A DNA stretch of 6,556 nucleotides from Nocardioidaceae bacterium (GCA_013698435.1 JACCVA010000311.1:1-6556); one strand, 5' to 3'; shown: positions 1 to 6,390, numbered from the stretch's first letter. The notes: generated from the sequence alone by a model not told the origin. Numbers and translations are program-made.

Positions 1-1
1 C

Positions 2-877
2 CAGCTGGCGCTGGAGTCCAACAGCAACGACAACATCACAGTGGTGGTCGCCGATGTCGTCGAGGAGCCGGCGACGGACGAGGGACCGGTCATCGTCGGT
101 TCGGCCGCCGAACCGCCCCGCGGCGCGCGTAACCGCCTCCGCGGGTGGGGCCAGCGGACCTCGGCGCCCGAGGAGACCGTTGCCGACCCCGACGTCGACC
201 CTGAGGCGCTGCGCTACGCCCCGCGCGAGCCACCCCGCCTGCGCAAGGTGCGCGGGCTCATCGCGCTCGTCGTGATAGCCGTCCTGCTCGGCGTGCTCGG
301 CTCGGCCGGCTACGGGTGGACACAGAAGCAGTACTACGTCGCGGCGTACGACGGGAAGGTGGCGATCTTTCGAGGCGTCCAGGCCGACGTTCCCGGTCTC
401 ACGCTGCACAGCGTCTACAAGACGCTCGACCTGCCCCTCGACGAGCTCCCCACCTTCCGGCGCAGTGAGGTGCTCGACGGTCTCGCCGCCGACGACCTCG
501 ACGACGCGCGCACCATCGTCGGGGCGCTCGAGAAGATGGCCCGCACGTGTGCCACCGAGGCCAACGACTCGTCCCGCCCGACGTCGAGCGCCGCCGCTAC
601 GCCAACGTCCCCACGATCGCAGTCGCCAAGTGGTGGCGGTCAGACCGGCACGGTGAGCTCGACTCGCGGCAGCGCCTCTAAGACCACCGGCTCACCTCGC
701 TCCCCGACCGCGCCCTCGACTACGACGCGGCCAGCAACCGACACCGAGGCGAGCGGCCCCACCCGGTCAGCGACCTCCGATACGCCCAGCTCCACTGCGG
801 GTGACACCACCTCCGGCGGTGGTCCCTCGGCGGCAGAGTGCGCCGGCGCCTCGCCCAGACAGGGCACCTCGTCATGA
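2..877 (+). CDS. pstP: PP2C-family Ser/Thr protein phosphatase PstP, C-terminal part (5' end outside window)
   Basis: The frame is open from the left edge, so the catalytic domain is almost entirely missing. The first visible residues read SNSNDNITVVVADVV, the last conserved PP2C block, whose Asp-Asn pair (partial residues 10-11) contributes to Mn/Mg binding. Next come a charged, Pro/Arg-rich cytoplasmic linker (about 20-84), a single membrane helix (about 85-106, bases 254-319) and an extracytoplasmic domain beginning near QYYVAAYDGKVAIFRG, typical of actinobacterial PstP. The last 100 or so residues are rich in Ser, Thr, Pro and Gly. In this family PstP dephosphorylates PknB and its substrates at the membrane. 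The stop overlaps the rodA ATG (ATGA at 874-877), which suggests translational coupling. The 291 visible codons cover only the motif, linker and extracytoplasmic part. Family assignment is secure from the motif, topology and neighbours; the catalytic residues cannot be judged. Confidence 0.92.
   Translation, partial: QLALESNSNDNITVVVADVVEEPATDEGPVIVGSAAEPPRGARNRLRGWGQRTSAPEETVADPDVDPEALRYAPREPPRLRKVRGLIALVVIAVLLGVLGSAGYGWTQKQYYVAAYDGKVAIFRGVQADVPGLTLHSVYKTLDLPLDELPTFRRSEVLDGLAADDLDDARTIVGALEKMARTCATEANDSSRPTSSAAATPTSPRSQSPSGGGQTGTVSSTRGSASKTTGSPRSPTAPSTTTRPATDTEASGPTRSATSDTPSSTAGDTTSGGGPSAAECAGASPRQGTSS
569..874 (+). other. Ser/Thr/Pro/Gly-rich low-complexity tail of PstP
   Basis: These roughly 100 codons at the end of pstP encode mainly Ser, Thr, Pro, Ala and Gly, with no hydrophobic core pattern, so the segment is probably disordered. 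It lies after the membrane helix and should be outside the cytoplasm. It is bracketed by two cysteines, at bases 548-550 and 839-841, the only ones in the extracytoplasmic part, so a disulfide is possible. Third-position G/C content falls in this stretch compared with the rest of the gene. Such tails can be O-mannosylated in actinobacteria or span the wall; this is inference. Confidence 0.7.
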
Positions 878-2253
878 GCTCCTTGTCCGCCCCGAGCCGC
901 CTGGTGAGCGCCTTCGTGCCACGCAAGCGCCGCGGCGCCGAGCTCTTCTTGCTCGTGCTGGCGCTCATCATCGGTGTCGGCGCCTACGCGCTGGTCGGGC
1001 TCGGCCGCGACGGCGTCATCCCGACCGACATCTTCGAGTACGGTGGCGGGCTCGTCGTCCTCGCGATCGTCTGCCATGTCGTGGTCCGCCTGGTGGCGCC
1101 GTACGCCGACCCGGTGATCCTGCCGGCAGTGGTGGCCCTGAACGGTCTCGGACTCGCCATGATCCGGCGCCTCGACCTCGCCAGCAACACGTCCTTCGCC
1201 AGCCAGCAGCTCGTCTGGGGAGCCCTGTCGATAGCAGTGTTCGTGGCGACGCTGCTCGTGGTCCGTGACCACCGCAGACTGCAGGCCTACACCTACACGA
1301 TGGGCTTCGTCGGCGTGGTGCTGCTCATGCTGCCGCTGGTGCCCGGCCTCGGCGTGAACATCAACGGGGCACGTATCTGGATCCGGCTGGGCGGTTTGTC
1401 CTTCCAACCGGGTGAGATCGCCAAGCTCTGCCTGGCAATCTTCTTCGCCGGCTACCTGGTGCTGAAGCGCGACGCCCTGGCGTTGGCGGGCAAGCGGTTT
1501 CTCGGCATCGACCTTCCTCGCGGCCGCGACCTGGGTCCGATCCTGGCGATGTGGCTGATCAGCCTCGGCGTGCTGGTGTTCCAACGCGACCTCGGGTCCT
1601 CCTTGTTGTTCTTCGGGTTGTTCGTGGTGCTGCTCTACGTCGCCACCGAGCGCCCGAGCTGGCTGTTCGTCGGCGGCGCACTGTTCGCCGGCGGCGCCTA
1701 CTTCGGCTACCTGGCGTTCGGTCACGTGCAGGCCAGGGTTGACGGCTGGCTGCATCCCTTCGAGAACCGCGACAGCTTCGGTCAGATCATCGACGGGCAG
1801 TACAGCCTCGCGTTCGGTGGGATCTTGGGGCGTGGCCTCGGGGAAGGCAGCCCCTATCTGACCCCGTTCGCCTACTCCGACTTCATCGGCACCTCGCTCG
1901 GTGAAGAGCTTGGCCTGACCGGGCTGATGGCGATCATCGTGGTTTACGGGCTGATCGTCGAGCGCGGGCTGCGCACATCGCTGGTGTGCCGCGACTCGTT
2001 CGGCAAGCTGCTCGCCGTGGGCCTGTCGGTCGCCTTTGCGCTTCAGGTGTTCGTGGTGCTCGGCGGCGTCACGAAGCTCATCCCGCTCACCGGGCTGACC
2101 ACGCCGTTCCTGTCATACGGCGGGTCATCGCTGATTGCGAACTGGATCATGGTGGCGCTGCTGCTGCGCGTCAGCGACCACGCCCGCCGACCGCCGCCCG
2201 ACCTCACCCCGACGGCATCCGACGACGAGACCGCGGTGGTGAAGATGCGATGA
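874..2253 (+). CDS. rodA: SEDS-family peptidoglycan glycosyltransferase RodA/FtsW
   Basis: This 459-residue polytopic membrane protein belongs to the SEDS family, which polymerises lipid II into glycan strands together with a class B penicillin-binding protein. Diagnostic motifs are QPGEIAK (178-184), FQRDLGSS (236-243) with the presumed catalytic Asp239, RVDGWLHP (288-295), GRGLGEG (319-325), SDFIGTSLGEELGL (335-348) and LTGLTTPFLSYGGSS (405-419). About ten hydrophobic segments are visible, starting near residue 23. The ATG at 874 is chosen because it overlaps the pstP stop as ATGA and gives a short polar N-terminus; a GTG at 838 would add 12 Arg-containing residues inside pstP and is less likely. 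AGGG at 861-864 is a modest ribosome binding site. The C-terminal 25 residues are hydrophilic, with Thr445, Thr447 and Thr453 as possible phosphosites. The stop overlaps pbpA as ATGA. RodA and FtsW cannot be told apart by motif; rodA follows the mycobacterial name for the gene at this position. Confidence 0.95.
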   Translation: MSSLSAPSRLVSAFVPRKRRGAELFLLVLALIIGVGAYALVGLGRDGVIPTDIFEYGGGLVVLAIVCHVVVRLVAPYADPVILPAVVALNGLGLAMIRRLDLASNTSFASQQLVWGALSIAVFVATLLVVRDHRRLQAYTYTMGFVGVVLLMLPLVPGLGVNINGARIWIRLGGLSFQPGEIAKLCLAIFFAGYLVLKRDALALAGKRFLGIDLPRGRDLGPILAMWLISLGVLVFQRDLGSSLLFFGLFVVLLYVATERPSWLFVGGALFAGGAYFGYLAFGHVQARVDGWLHPFENRDSFGQIIDGQYSLAFGGILGRGLGEGSPYLTPFAYSDFIGTSLGEELGLTGLMAIIVVYGLIVERGLRTSLVCRDSFGKLLAVGLSVAFALQVFVVLGGVTKLIPLTGLTTPFLSYGGSSLIANWIMVALLLRVSDHARRPPPDLTPTASDDETAVVKMR

Positions 2254-3710
2254 ACAAGCCCATCCGCACGCTGGCGGTCGGTTGCTTCGCGCTGTTCGCG
2301 ATGCTGCTCATCAACCTGAACTACATCCAGGTCTTCCAAGCAGGAGACCTCAACGACGACGGCGCCAACAAACGCGTCCGAGATTCCGAGTGCTCGCGGG
2401 AGCGGGGCGCGATCCTCGCCGGTGGCGAGCCGGTGGCGAGAAGCGTCGCCTCGGGCGACAGCCTCAAGTTTGTGCGGAGGTACTCCCAGCCGGAGCTCTA
2501 CACTCCCATCACCGGTTACTTCTCCTGCATCTACGGCACCAGCGGCGTCGAGAGCTCTGAGAACGCAGTCCTTTCGGGCAGCGACGAGCGGCTCTTCGTC
2601 AACCGCGTCATCGACATGGTCGGCAACAAGCAGCCCAAGGGTGGCAGCGTGCTGCTGACCATCGACGCCAATGCGCAGCAGGCGGCACTCGACGGTCTGA
2701 ACAGCCTGCCGGGCGACACCCGTGGCGCCGTCGTGGCGCTGAATCCCAGCACGGGCGCGATCTTGGCAATGGTGTCGAAGCCGACTTACGACCCGAACTT
2801 CCTCTCGACCCATGACACCTCCGTGGCCGAGAGGAACTGGGAACGGCTGACCACCGACGACCCGATGAAGAAGATGACCAACCGGGCGACCCAAGAGATC
2901 TATCCGCCCGGCTCCACCTTCAAGCTCGTGGTCGCGGCCGCGGCGCTGTCCAACGGCTACAACCCCGACTCGACCGTCAAGGGCGGCACGACTCTCGACC
3001 TTCCCCAGTCGAGCGACACCCTGACCAACGAGGGTGGCAGCGACTGCGGCGGCAACGAGATCACGCTGACCCAGGCGCTGGCCGTGTCGTGCAACGTGTC
3101 GTTCGGCGACCTCGGCCTCAAGCTCGGCGCCCAGACCTTGCTGGACCAGGCGGAGAAGTTCGGGTTCAACGAGGACTACTTCGACCAGCTGTCGTCAGCC
3201 GAGAGCACCTTCCCCAGCGAGATGGACGAGCCGCAGACCGCACTGTCGTCGATCGGCCAGTTCGAGGTGGCGGCGAGCCCACTGCAGATGGCGATGGTGA
3301 CCGCCGGGATCGCGCACGACGGAGCGGTGATGCGTCCCTACGTCGTGCAGGAGGTCCGCTCCCCCGGCCTGGATGTGCTCGACGAGGCCGACCCGGAGGT
3401 GCTTCACCAGGCGATCTCCGGCTCCGTCGCCGACGACCTCACCCAGATGATGGTCGAAGTCGTCGAGACCGGTACCGCCGACGAGGTGCAGATGCCGGGC
3501 ATCTCTGTCGCCGGCAAGACCGGGACCGCCAACACCACCGAGGAGAAGTCGCCGTACGCCTGGATGGTGAGCTTCGCCCCCGCCGACAACCCGCAGGTAG
3601 CGGTGGCCGTGTTCATCGAGCAGACCGACATCGCCCGGCCCGACATCAGCGGCGGAGGTCTCGCCGGTCCGATCGCCAAGAGCGTCATGCAAGCGGTGAT
3701 CAACCGATGA
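2250..3710 (+). CDS. pbpA: Class B penicillin-binding protein PbpA (peptidoglycan transpeptidase)
   Basis: This 486-residue protein has one N-terminal membrane helix (about 7-28) and an extracytoplasmic penicillin-binding transpeptidase domain. The three active-site motifs are in order: STFK (Ser222 nucleophile, Lys225), SCN (Ser280-Asn282) and KTG (423-425). Its role is to cross-link peptides on strands made by the SEDS partner encoded just upstream. Size and motif spacing fit actinobacterial PbpA, including M. tuberculosis PbpA of about 490 residues. Extracytoplasmic cysteines are Cys48, Cys93, Cys266 and Cys281; Cys281 is the middle residue of the SxN motif and could pair with Cys266. The start at 2250 is set by the ATGA overlap with rodA; the frame is open further upstream, but that part is the shadow of rodA. 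The stop overlaps the next small ORF, again as ATGA. No separate promoter is evident, so it is probably translated from the pstP-rodA transcript. Confidence 0.96.
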   Translation: MNKPIRTLAVGCFALFAMLLINLNYIQVFQAGDLNDDGANKRVRDSECSRERGAILAGGEPVARSVASGDSLKFVRRYSQPELYTPITGYFSCIYGTSGVESSENAVLSGSDERLFVNRVIDMVGNKQPKGGSVLLTIDANAQQAALDGLNSLPGDTRGAVVALNPSTGAILAMVSKPTYDPNFLSTHDTSVAERNWERLTTDDPMKKMTNRATQEIYPPGSTFKLVVAAAALSNGYNPDSTVKGGTTLDLPQSSDTLTNEGGSDCGGNEITLTQALAVSCNVSFGDLGLKLGAQTLLDQAEKFGFNEDYFDQLSSAESTFPSEMDEPQTALSSIGQFEVAASPLQMAMVTAGIAHDGAVMRPYVVQEVRSPGLDVLDEADPEVLHQAISGSVADDLTQMMVEVVETGTADEVQMPGISVAGKTGTANTTEEKSPYAWMVSFAPADNPQVAVAVFIEQTDIARPDISGGGLAGPIAKSVMQAVINR

Positions 3711-3787
3711 CCGCGCTCGCCGGCGGCCGCCTTATCCTCACCGAGGCGCCTCTGCCCGACAAGGACACCGGGAAGGGCAGGCGCTGA
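3707..3787 (+). CDS. Mini-ORF of 26 codons bridging pbpA and pknB
   Basis: An ATG overlapping the pbpA stop (ATGA at 3707-3710) opens a 26-codon frame that begins MTALAGGRLILTEAPLP and ends KGRR. Its TGA (3785-3787) is two bases before the pknB ATG. Twenty-four of 26 codons end in G or C, like the real genes around it. I do not recognise the peptide; it has no membrane helix and ends in a basic cluster. Without it, 79 untranslated bases would break an otherwise fully overlapped operon. It could be a coupling or leader peptide that delivers terminating ribosomes to the pknB start, since purine-rich GGAAGGG (3771-3777) lies within its last codons. Alternatively it may be a chance frame in a short spacer. 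No Shine-Dalgarno sequence of its own is clear. Confidence 0.4.
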   Translation: MTALAGGRLILTEAPLPDKDTGKGRR

Positions 3788-3789
3788 GC

Positions 3790-5583
3790 ATGGATGCCGA
3801 CAAGCAGACGACCATCGGCGGCGGTCGCTACGAGATGACTGGTCTTCTCGGCCGCGGCGGGATGGCTGAGGTCCGCAAGGCACAGGATCTGCGCCTTGGG
3901 CGTACGGTGGCGATCAAGCGACTCCGCGCCGATCTGGCCGGCGACCCGACGTTCCAGGCCCGGTTCCGCCGTGAGGCACAGTCCGCGGCGTCGCTGAACC
4001 ACCCGACCATCGTCGCGGTCTACGACACCGGCGTAGAGGTGGCCGACGACGGCAGCGGCGACCCTGCGCCCTACATCGTGATGGAGTACGTCGAGGGCCG
4101 CACGCTGCGCGACATCCTGCGCGAGGGCCGCAAGATCTTGCCGGTGCGTGCCCTCGAGATCAGCGCGTCGGTGCTCAACGCACTCGACTACAGCCACCGC
4201 GCCGGCATCATCCACCGCGACATCAAACCCGCCAACGTCATGCTGACCCCGTCCGGTGACGTCAAGGTGATGGACTTCGGTATCGCGCGTGCGATCTCCG
4301 ACGCGTCCTTCACGATGACGCAGACCGCCGCCGTTATCGGCACGGCTCAGTACCTGTCACCGGAGCAGGCCCGCGGTGAGCAGGTGGATGCTCGCAGTGA
4401 CCTGTACTCGGCCGGCTGCCTGCTGTACGAGCTGCTGACCGGCCGTCCGCCGTTCATCGGCGACTCCCCGGTCTCGGTCGCCTACCAGCACGTGCGCGAG
4501 GAGGCGCCCGCACCGTCGACGCTCGACCCCGAGATCCCTGCCGCTGTCGACGCGATCACGATGAAGGCGTTGTCCAAGTCCGTGGACGAGCGCTACCAAA
4601 GTGCCACTGAGATGCGCTCCGACATCGAGCGGGCGCTGGAGGGCCGAACGGTGCTGGCGCCTCCCGTGGCCGACACCGGCGAGGAGACGCAGCACTTCAT
4701 GGGTGCGGCACCGGTGAATGGGACACCGACGGCCGTTACCCGGCTGGTCGACGAAGAGGACGAACCCTCGCGGCGGCGTACGGGTCTGTGGGCAACCCTC
4801 TTACTGCTCCTGATCGCCCTTGTCGTCGCGACATTCATCCTCGTCCCGAAGTGGCTCAGTGAGGACGAAGCGCCCCCTACCGCCAACGTGCCGAGCCTGC
4901 TGAACAAGACCGTCAACGAGGCCCGGCGGGCACTCGAGGACGCCGGGCTCGAGCTGGGGCGGACGACCCCCGAACGATCGGACTCGGTCAAGAAGGGGTT
5001 GATCCTGCGTCAGGATCCCGAGCCGAACGCCGACGAGCCCCGGGGGACGGCCGTCGACGTCTTTGTCTCGGCCGGCGCCGGCTCGGCGGTGATCCCGGAC
5101 CTGAGCGACGCCACCTTGACCGAGGCCAGGGCAACGCTGAAGGACCTGGGATTCAAGGTGCGCGCCGTCGAGGACTCCGAGAGCAGCGAGCGCCGTCACC
5201 AGGTGACGAGGACCGACCCTCGCCCAGGAGAGTCCCTCCTCGTCGGCGAGACAGTCGACGTCTACTACTCCACCGGATTCGTACAGGTCCCCAACGTGGT
5301 GGGGGACAGCGAGGGCAAGGCGACCCAGACGCTGAAGCGCGACGGCTTCGCCGTCATCTCCTCCGACATCCAGTCCGATGCACCTGACGGCACCGTGACG
5401 CTGCAGGACCCACCCGGTGGAGCTTCTGAGCCCTATGGCACCACTGTCGTCATCTCGGTGTCCCTTGGCCCCACCTCCACTAGCCCGACGCCGACAGCAC
5501 CCACCACCACCGCACCCACCACCACAACGGCACCCGTCACGGCACCCATCACGGCACCGACATTGACCACTGTGTCGCCTTAG
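3790..5583 (+). CDS. pknB: Membrane Ser/Thr protein kinase PknB with three PASTA domains
   Basis: This 597-residue receptor kinase has an N-terminal kinase domain (about 13-285): Gly-rich loop GRGGMAEV (21-28), Lys43 in VAIK, Glu62 as likely helix-C partner, HRDIKPAN (142-149, catalytic Asp144), DFG (162-164), and the activation loop TQTAAVIGTAQYLSPE with Thr177 and Thr179 matching the autophosphorylated threonines of M. tuberculosis PknB. A juxtamembrane linker (about 286-333), a membrane helix (about 334-352) and three extracytoplasmic PASTA repeats (about 366-428, 433-496, 497-560) follow, then a 37-residue Thr/Pro tail. In the family, PASTA domains bind muropeptides or lipid II, and the kinase controls cell-wall synthesis and division. 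The M. tuberculosis protein has four PASTA repeats, so this one is shorter. No in-frame ATG, GTG or TTG exists between the pbpA stop and 3790, which fixes the start. The preceding mini-ORF ends two bases upstream. The downstream palindrome probably ends the transcript. Confidence 0.97.
   Translation: MDADKQTTIGGGRYEMTGLLGRGGMAEVRKAQDLRLGRTVAIKRLRADLAGDPTFQARFRREAQSAASLNHPTIVAVYDTGVEVADDGSGDPAPYIVMEYVEGRTLRDILREGRKILPVRALEISASVLNALDYSHRAGIIHRDIKPANVMLTPSGDVKVMDFGIARAISDASFTMTQTAAVIGTAQYLSPEQARGEQVDARSDLYSAGCLLYELLTGRPPFIGDSPVSVAYQHVREEAPAPSTLDPEIPAAVDAITMKALSKSVDERYQSATEMRSDIERALEGRTVLAPPVADTGEETQHFMGAAPVNGTPTAVTRLVDEEDEPSRRRTGLWATLLLLLIALVVATFILVPKWLSEDEAPPTANVPSLLNKTVNEARRALEDAGLELGRTTPERSDSVKKGLILRQDPEPNADEPRGTAVDVFVSAGAGSAVIPDLSDATLTEARATLKDLGFKVRAVEDSESSERRHQVTRTDPRPGESLLVGETVDVYYSTGFVQVPNVVGDSEGKATQTLKRDGFAVISSDIQSDAPDGTVTLQDPPGGASEPYGTTVVISVSLGPTSTSPTPTAPTTTAPTTTTAPVTAPITAPTLTTVSP
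5470..5580 (+). other. Thr/Pro-rich C-terminal tail of PknB
   Basis: The last 37 codons of pknB encode almost only Thr, Pro, Ser, Ala and Val, with repeated TAP units (residues 561-597). The segment follows the third PASTA repeat and should lie outside the membrane, deep in the cell wall. It stands where other actinobacterial PknB proteins simply end or carry another PASTA repeat. It resembles Thr/Pro-rich segments that actinobacteria O-mannosylate, but modification here is only inferred. Confidence 0.7.
5497..5562 (+). repeat. Short tandem repeats in the 3' end of pknB
   Basis: Two copies of a 15-bp unit beginning GCACCCACCACCAC (5497-5511 and 5512-5526, differing at one base) are followed directly by three 12-bp units beginning ACGGCACC (5527-5538, 5539-5550, 5551-5562; the last diverges at its end). 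Both unit lengths are multiples of three, so gain or loss of a copy would change the length of the TAP-rich tail without shifting the frame. Confidence 0.75.
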
Positions 5584-5594
5584 CGGCGAGCCAG

Positions 5595-5618
5595 TCGCTC
5601 AGCCGGCCGGCTGAGCGA
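5595..5618. terminator. Perfect 24-bp palindrome between convergent genes, probable bidirectional hairpin terminator
   Basis: The half-site TCGCTCAGCCGG is followed directly by its exact reverse complement, centred between 5606 and 5607. As RNA it could form a 10-bp GC-rich stem with a four-base GGCC loop in either orientation. It begins 11 bases after the pknB stop and contains the last six codons and the stop of the DUF881 gene. No T-tract follows on either strand, so it would be of the U-less type often proposed for high-GC actinobacteria. A protein-binding operator is a less likely alternative given its position at two gene ends. Confidence 0.55.
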
Positions 5619-6378
5619 AGGTGAGCTGCACCGGTGCCGTGAACGCGGGCACCACCAGGTTGACGTCCTGGCGGATCTCGAAGCCGAGGTTGTAGGGCGG
5701 GGCGGTATAGGACCGGTAGTTCGCGACCTCGGGCGAGTTGGTCAACGCGGCGTACATGTCCTCGACGTTGCCAAGAGCGACGATCCTGTAGGGCGGGGCA
5801 TAGGGGACCCCTTGCAGCACGACCGTGTTGCCCACGCACTTGACTCCGGTGGTCGAGATGATCCGCTGCCCCTGCAACGACACAGCCTCGGCGCCGCCTG
5901 CCCAGAAGGCGTTGAGGACGGCCTGGATGTCTTGCTGGTGCACGACGAAGACATTGGGGTTGACGCCCTCGGGCACCTCCTGGTCGTCGGGTGCATCGTC
6001 GAGCGAGACGACGATGCCCGGACCCTGCATGGCCTCGAGGCCCGCCGGCGTACTGAGCGCGTCGACCTGTTCCTGCACGGCCTCGACTTTGTCTCCCCCC
6101 ACCTCCGCGGTGAGCCCGTCGATGCGTTGCTGGAGGCTCTCGGTCTCTTGGCGCAGCTCGGCAACCTCCTGACGCTGCGCGCCCACGAGCTCGATCAGGT
6201 CACTGTGCCGCCCGCCGCGCAGGTCGGTCCCGCGGGCGTTGACCATGCTGGTGGTCGCGAGGAGCCCGGCGCAGGCGCAGGCCACCGGCACGCTGATGCG
6301 CCACACCAGTGACCACTGCCGCGGCGAACGCGCCAGCGCGCGCCGCCAACGCGGCGATGCATCCACAGGGTCGTCCAC
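5599..6378 (-). CDS. DUF881 family membrane-anchored coiled-coil protein
   Basis: This 259-residue protein has a short Arg-rich cytoplasmic N-terminus, one membrane helix (about 25-46), a predicted coiled coil (about 59-110, rich in Gln, Glu, Leu and Val in heptad-like spacing) and a DUF881 domain (about 113-256). Family-typical stretches are GPGIVVSLDD (119-128), VHQQDIQAVLNAFWAGGAEA (146-165) and VVLQGVPYAPPYRIVALG (186-203). The function of the family is not established; relatives sit beside crgA in actinobacteria (Rv0012 in M. tuberculosis), so a role in division or envelope assembly is inferred from context. I choose the GTG at 6378 because GGGAG lies seven bases upstream and the protein then starts MDDPVDASPRWRR. 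An ATG at 6474 would add 32 Arg/Leu/Gly-rich residues covering the probable promoter region. It converges on pknB, with its stop inside the palindrome, and diverges from crgA. trpG, found between these genes in M. tuberculosis, is absent. Confidence 0.9.
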   Translation of the reverse strand: MDDPVDASPRWRRALARSPRQWSLVWRISVPVACACAGLLATTSMVNARGTDLRGGRHSDLIELVGAQRQEVAELRQETESLQQRIDGLTAEVGGDKVEAVQEQVDALSTPAGLEAMQGPGIVVSLDDAPDDQEVPEGVNPNVFVVHQQDIQAVLNAFWAGGAEAVSLQGQRIISTTGVKCVGNTVVLQGVPYAPPYRIVALGNVEDMYAALTNSPEVANYRSYTAPPYNLGFEIRQDVNLVVPAFTAPVQLTFAQPAG

Positions 6379-6385
6379 GGCTGTG

Positions 6386-6390
6386 CTCCC
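6386..6390 (-). promoter_or_regulatory. Ribosome binding site of the DUF881 gene
   Basis: GGGAG on the minus strand lies seven bases upstream of the GTG at 6378. It is the best Shine-Dalgarno match near any candidate start of this gene and is the main reason for preferring this start over the ATG at 6474. Confidence 0.6.

Noticed and set aside
565..804. Possible frameshift in pstP, because third-position G/C is higher in the frame one base back through the Ser/Thr-rich tail
   Set aside because: Ser, Thr, Pro and Ala codons have C at position two, which becomes position three in that frame and mimics coding bias. That frame also has stops at 679-681 and 802-804, while the chosen frame ends exactly in the ATGA overlap with rodA.
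838..873. GTG at 838 as the rodA start
   Set aside because: It would add 12 residues overlapping pstP and lacks the stop-start overlap seen at the other junctions; the ATG at 874 fits better.
640..1755. Long open frame of 371 codons on the minus strand opposite pstP and rodA
   Set aside because: Its product is rich in Gln, His, Glu, Asp and Ala with no domain or membrane pattern, as expected from the complement of GC-biased codons. The plus strand here clearly encodes a SEDS protein.
2043..2894. Open frame of 283 codons on the minus strand opposite rodA and pbpA
   Set aside because: It is an antisense shadow of two confidently identified genes that spans their junction, and it shows no recognisable motif or ribosome binding site.
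3708..3738. Possible internal promoter for pknB (TATCCT at 3733-3738 as -10 box)
   Set aside because: The only -35-like sequence upstream, ATGACC at 3707-3712, matches four of six positions and gives a 20-base spacer, so the evidence is too weak to call.
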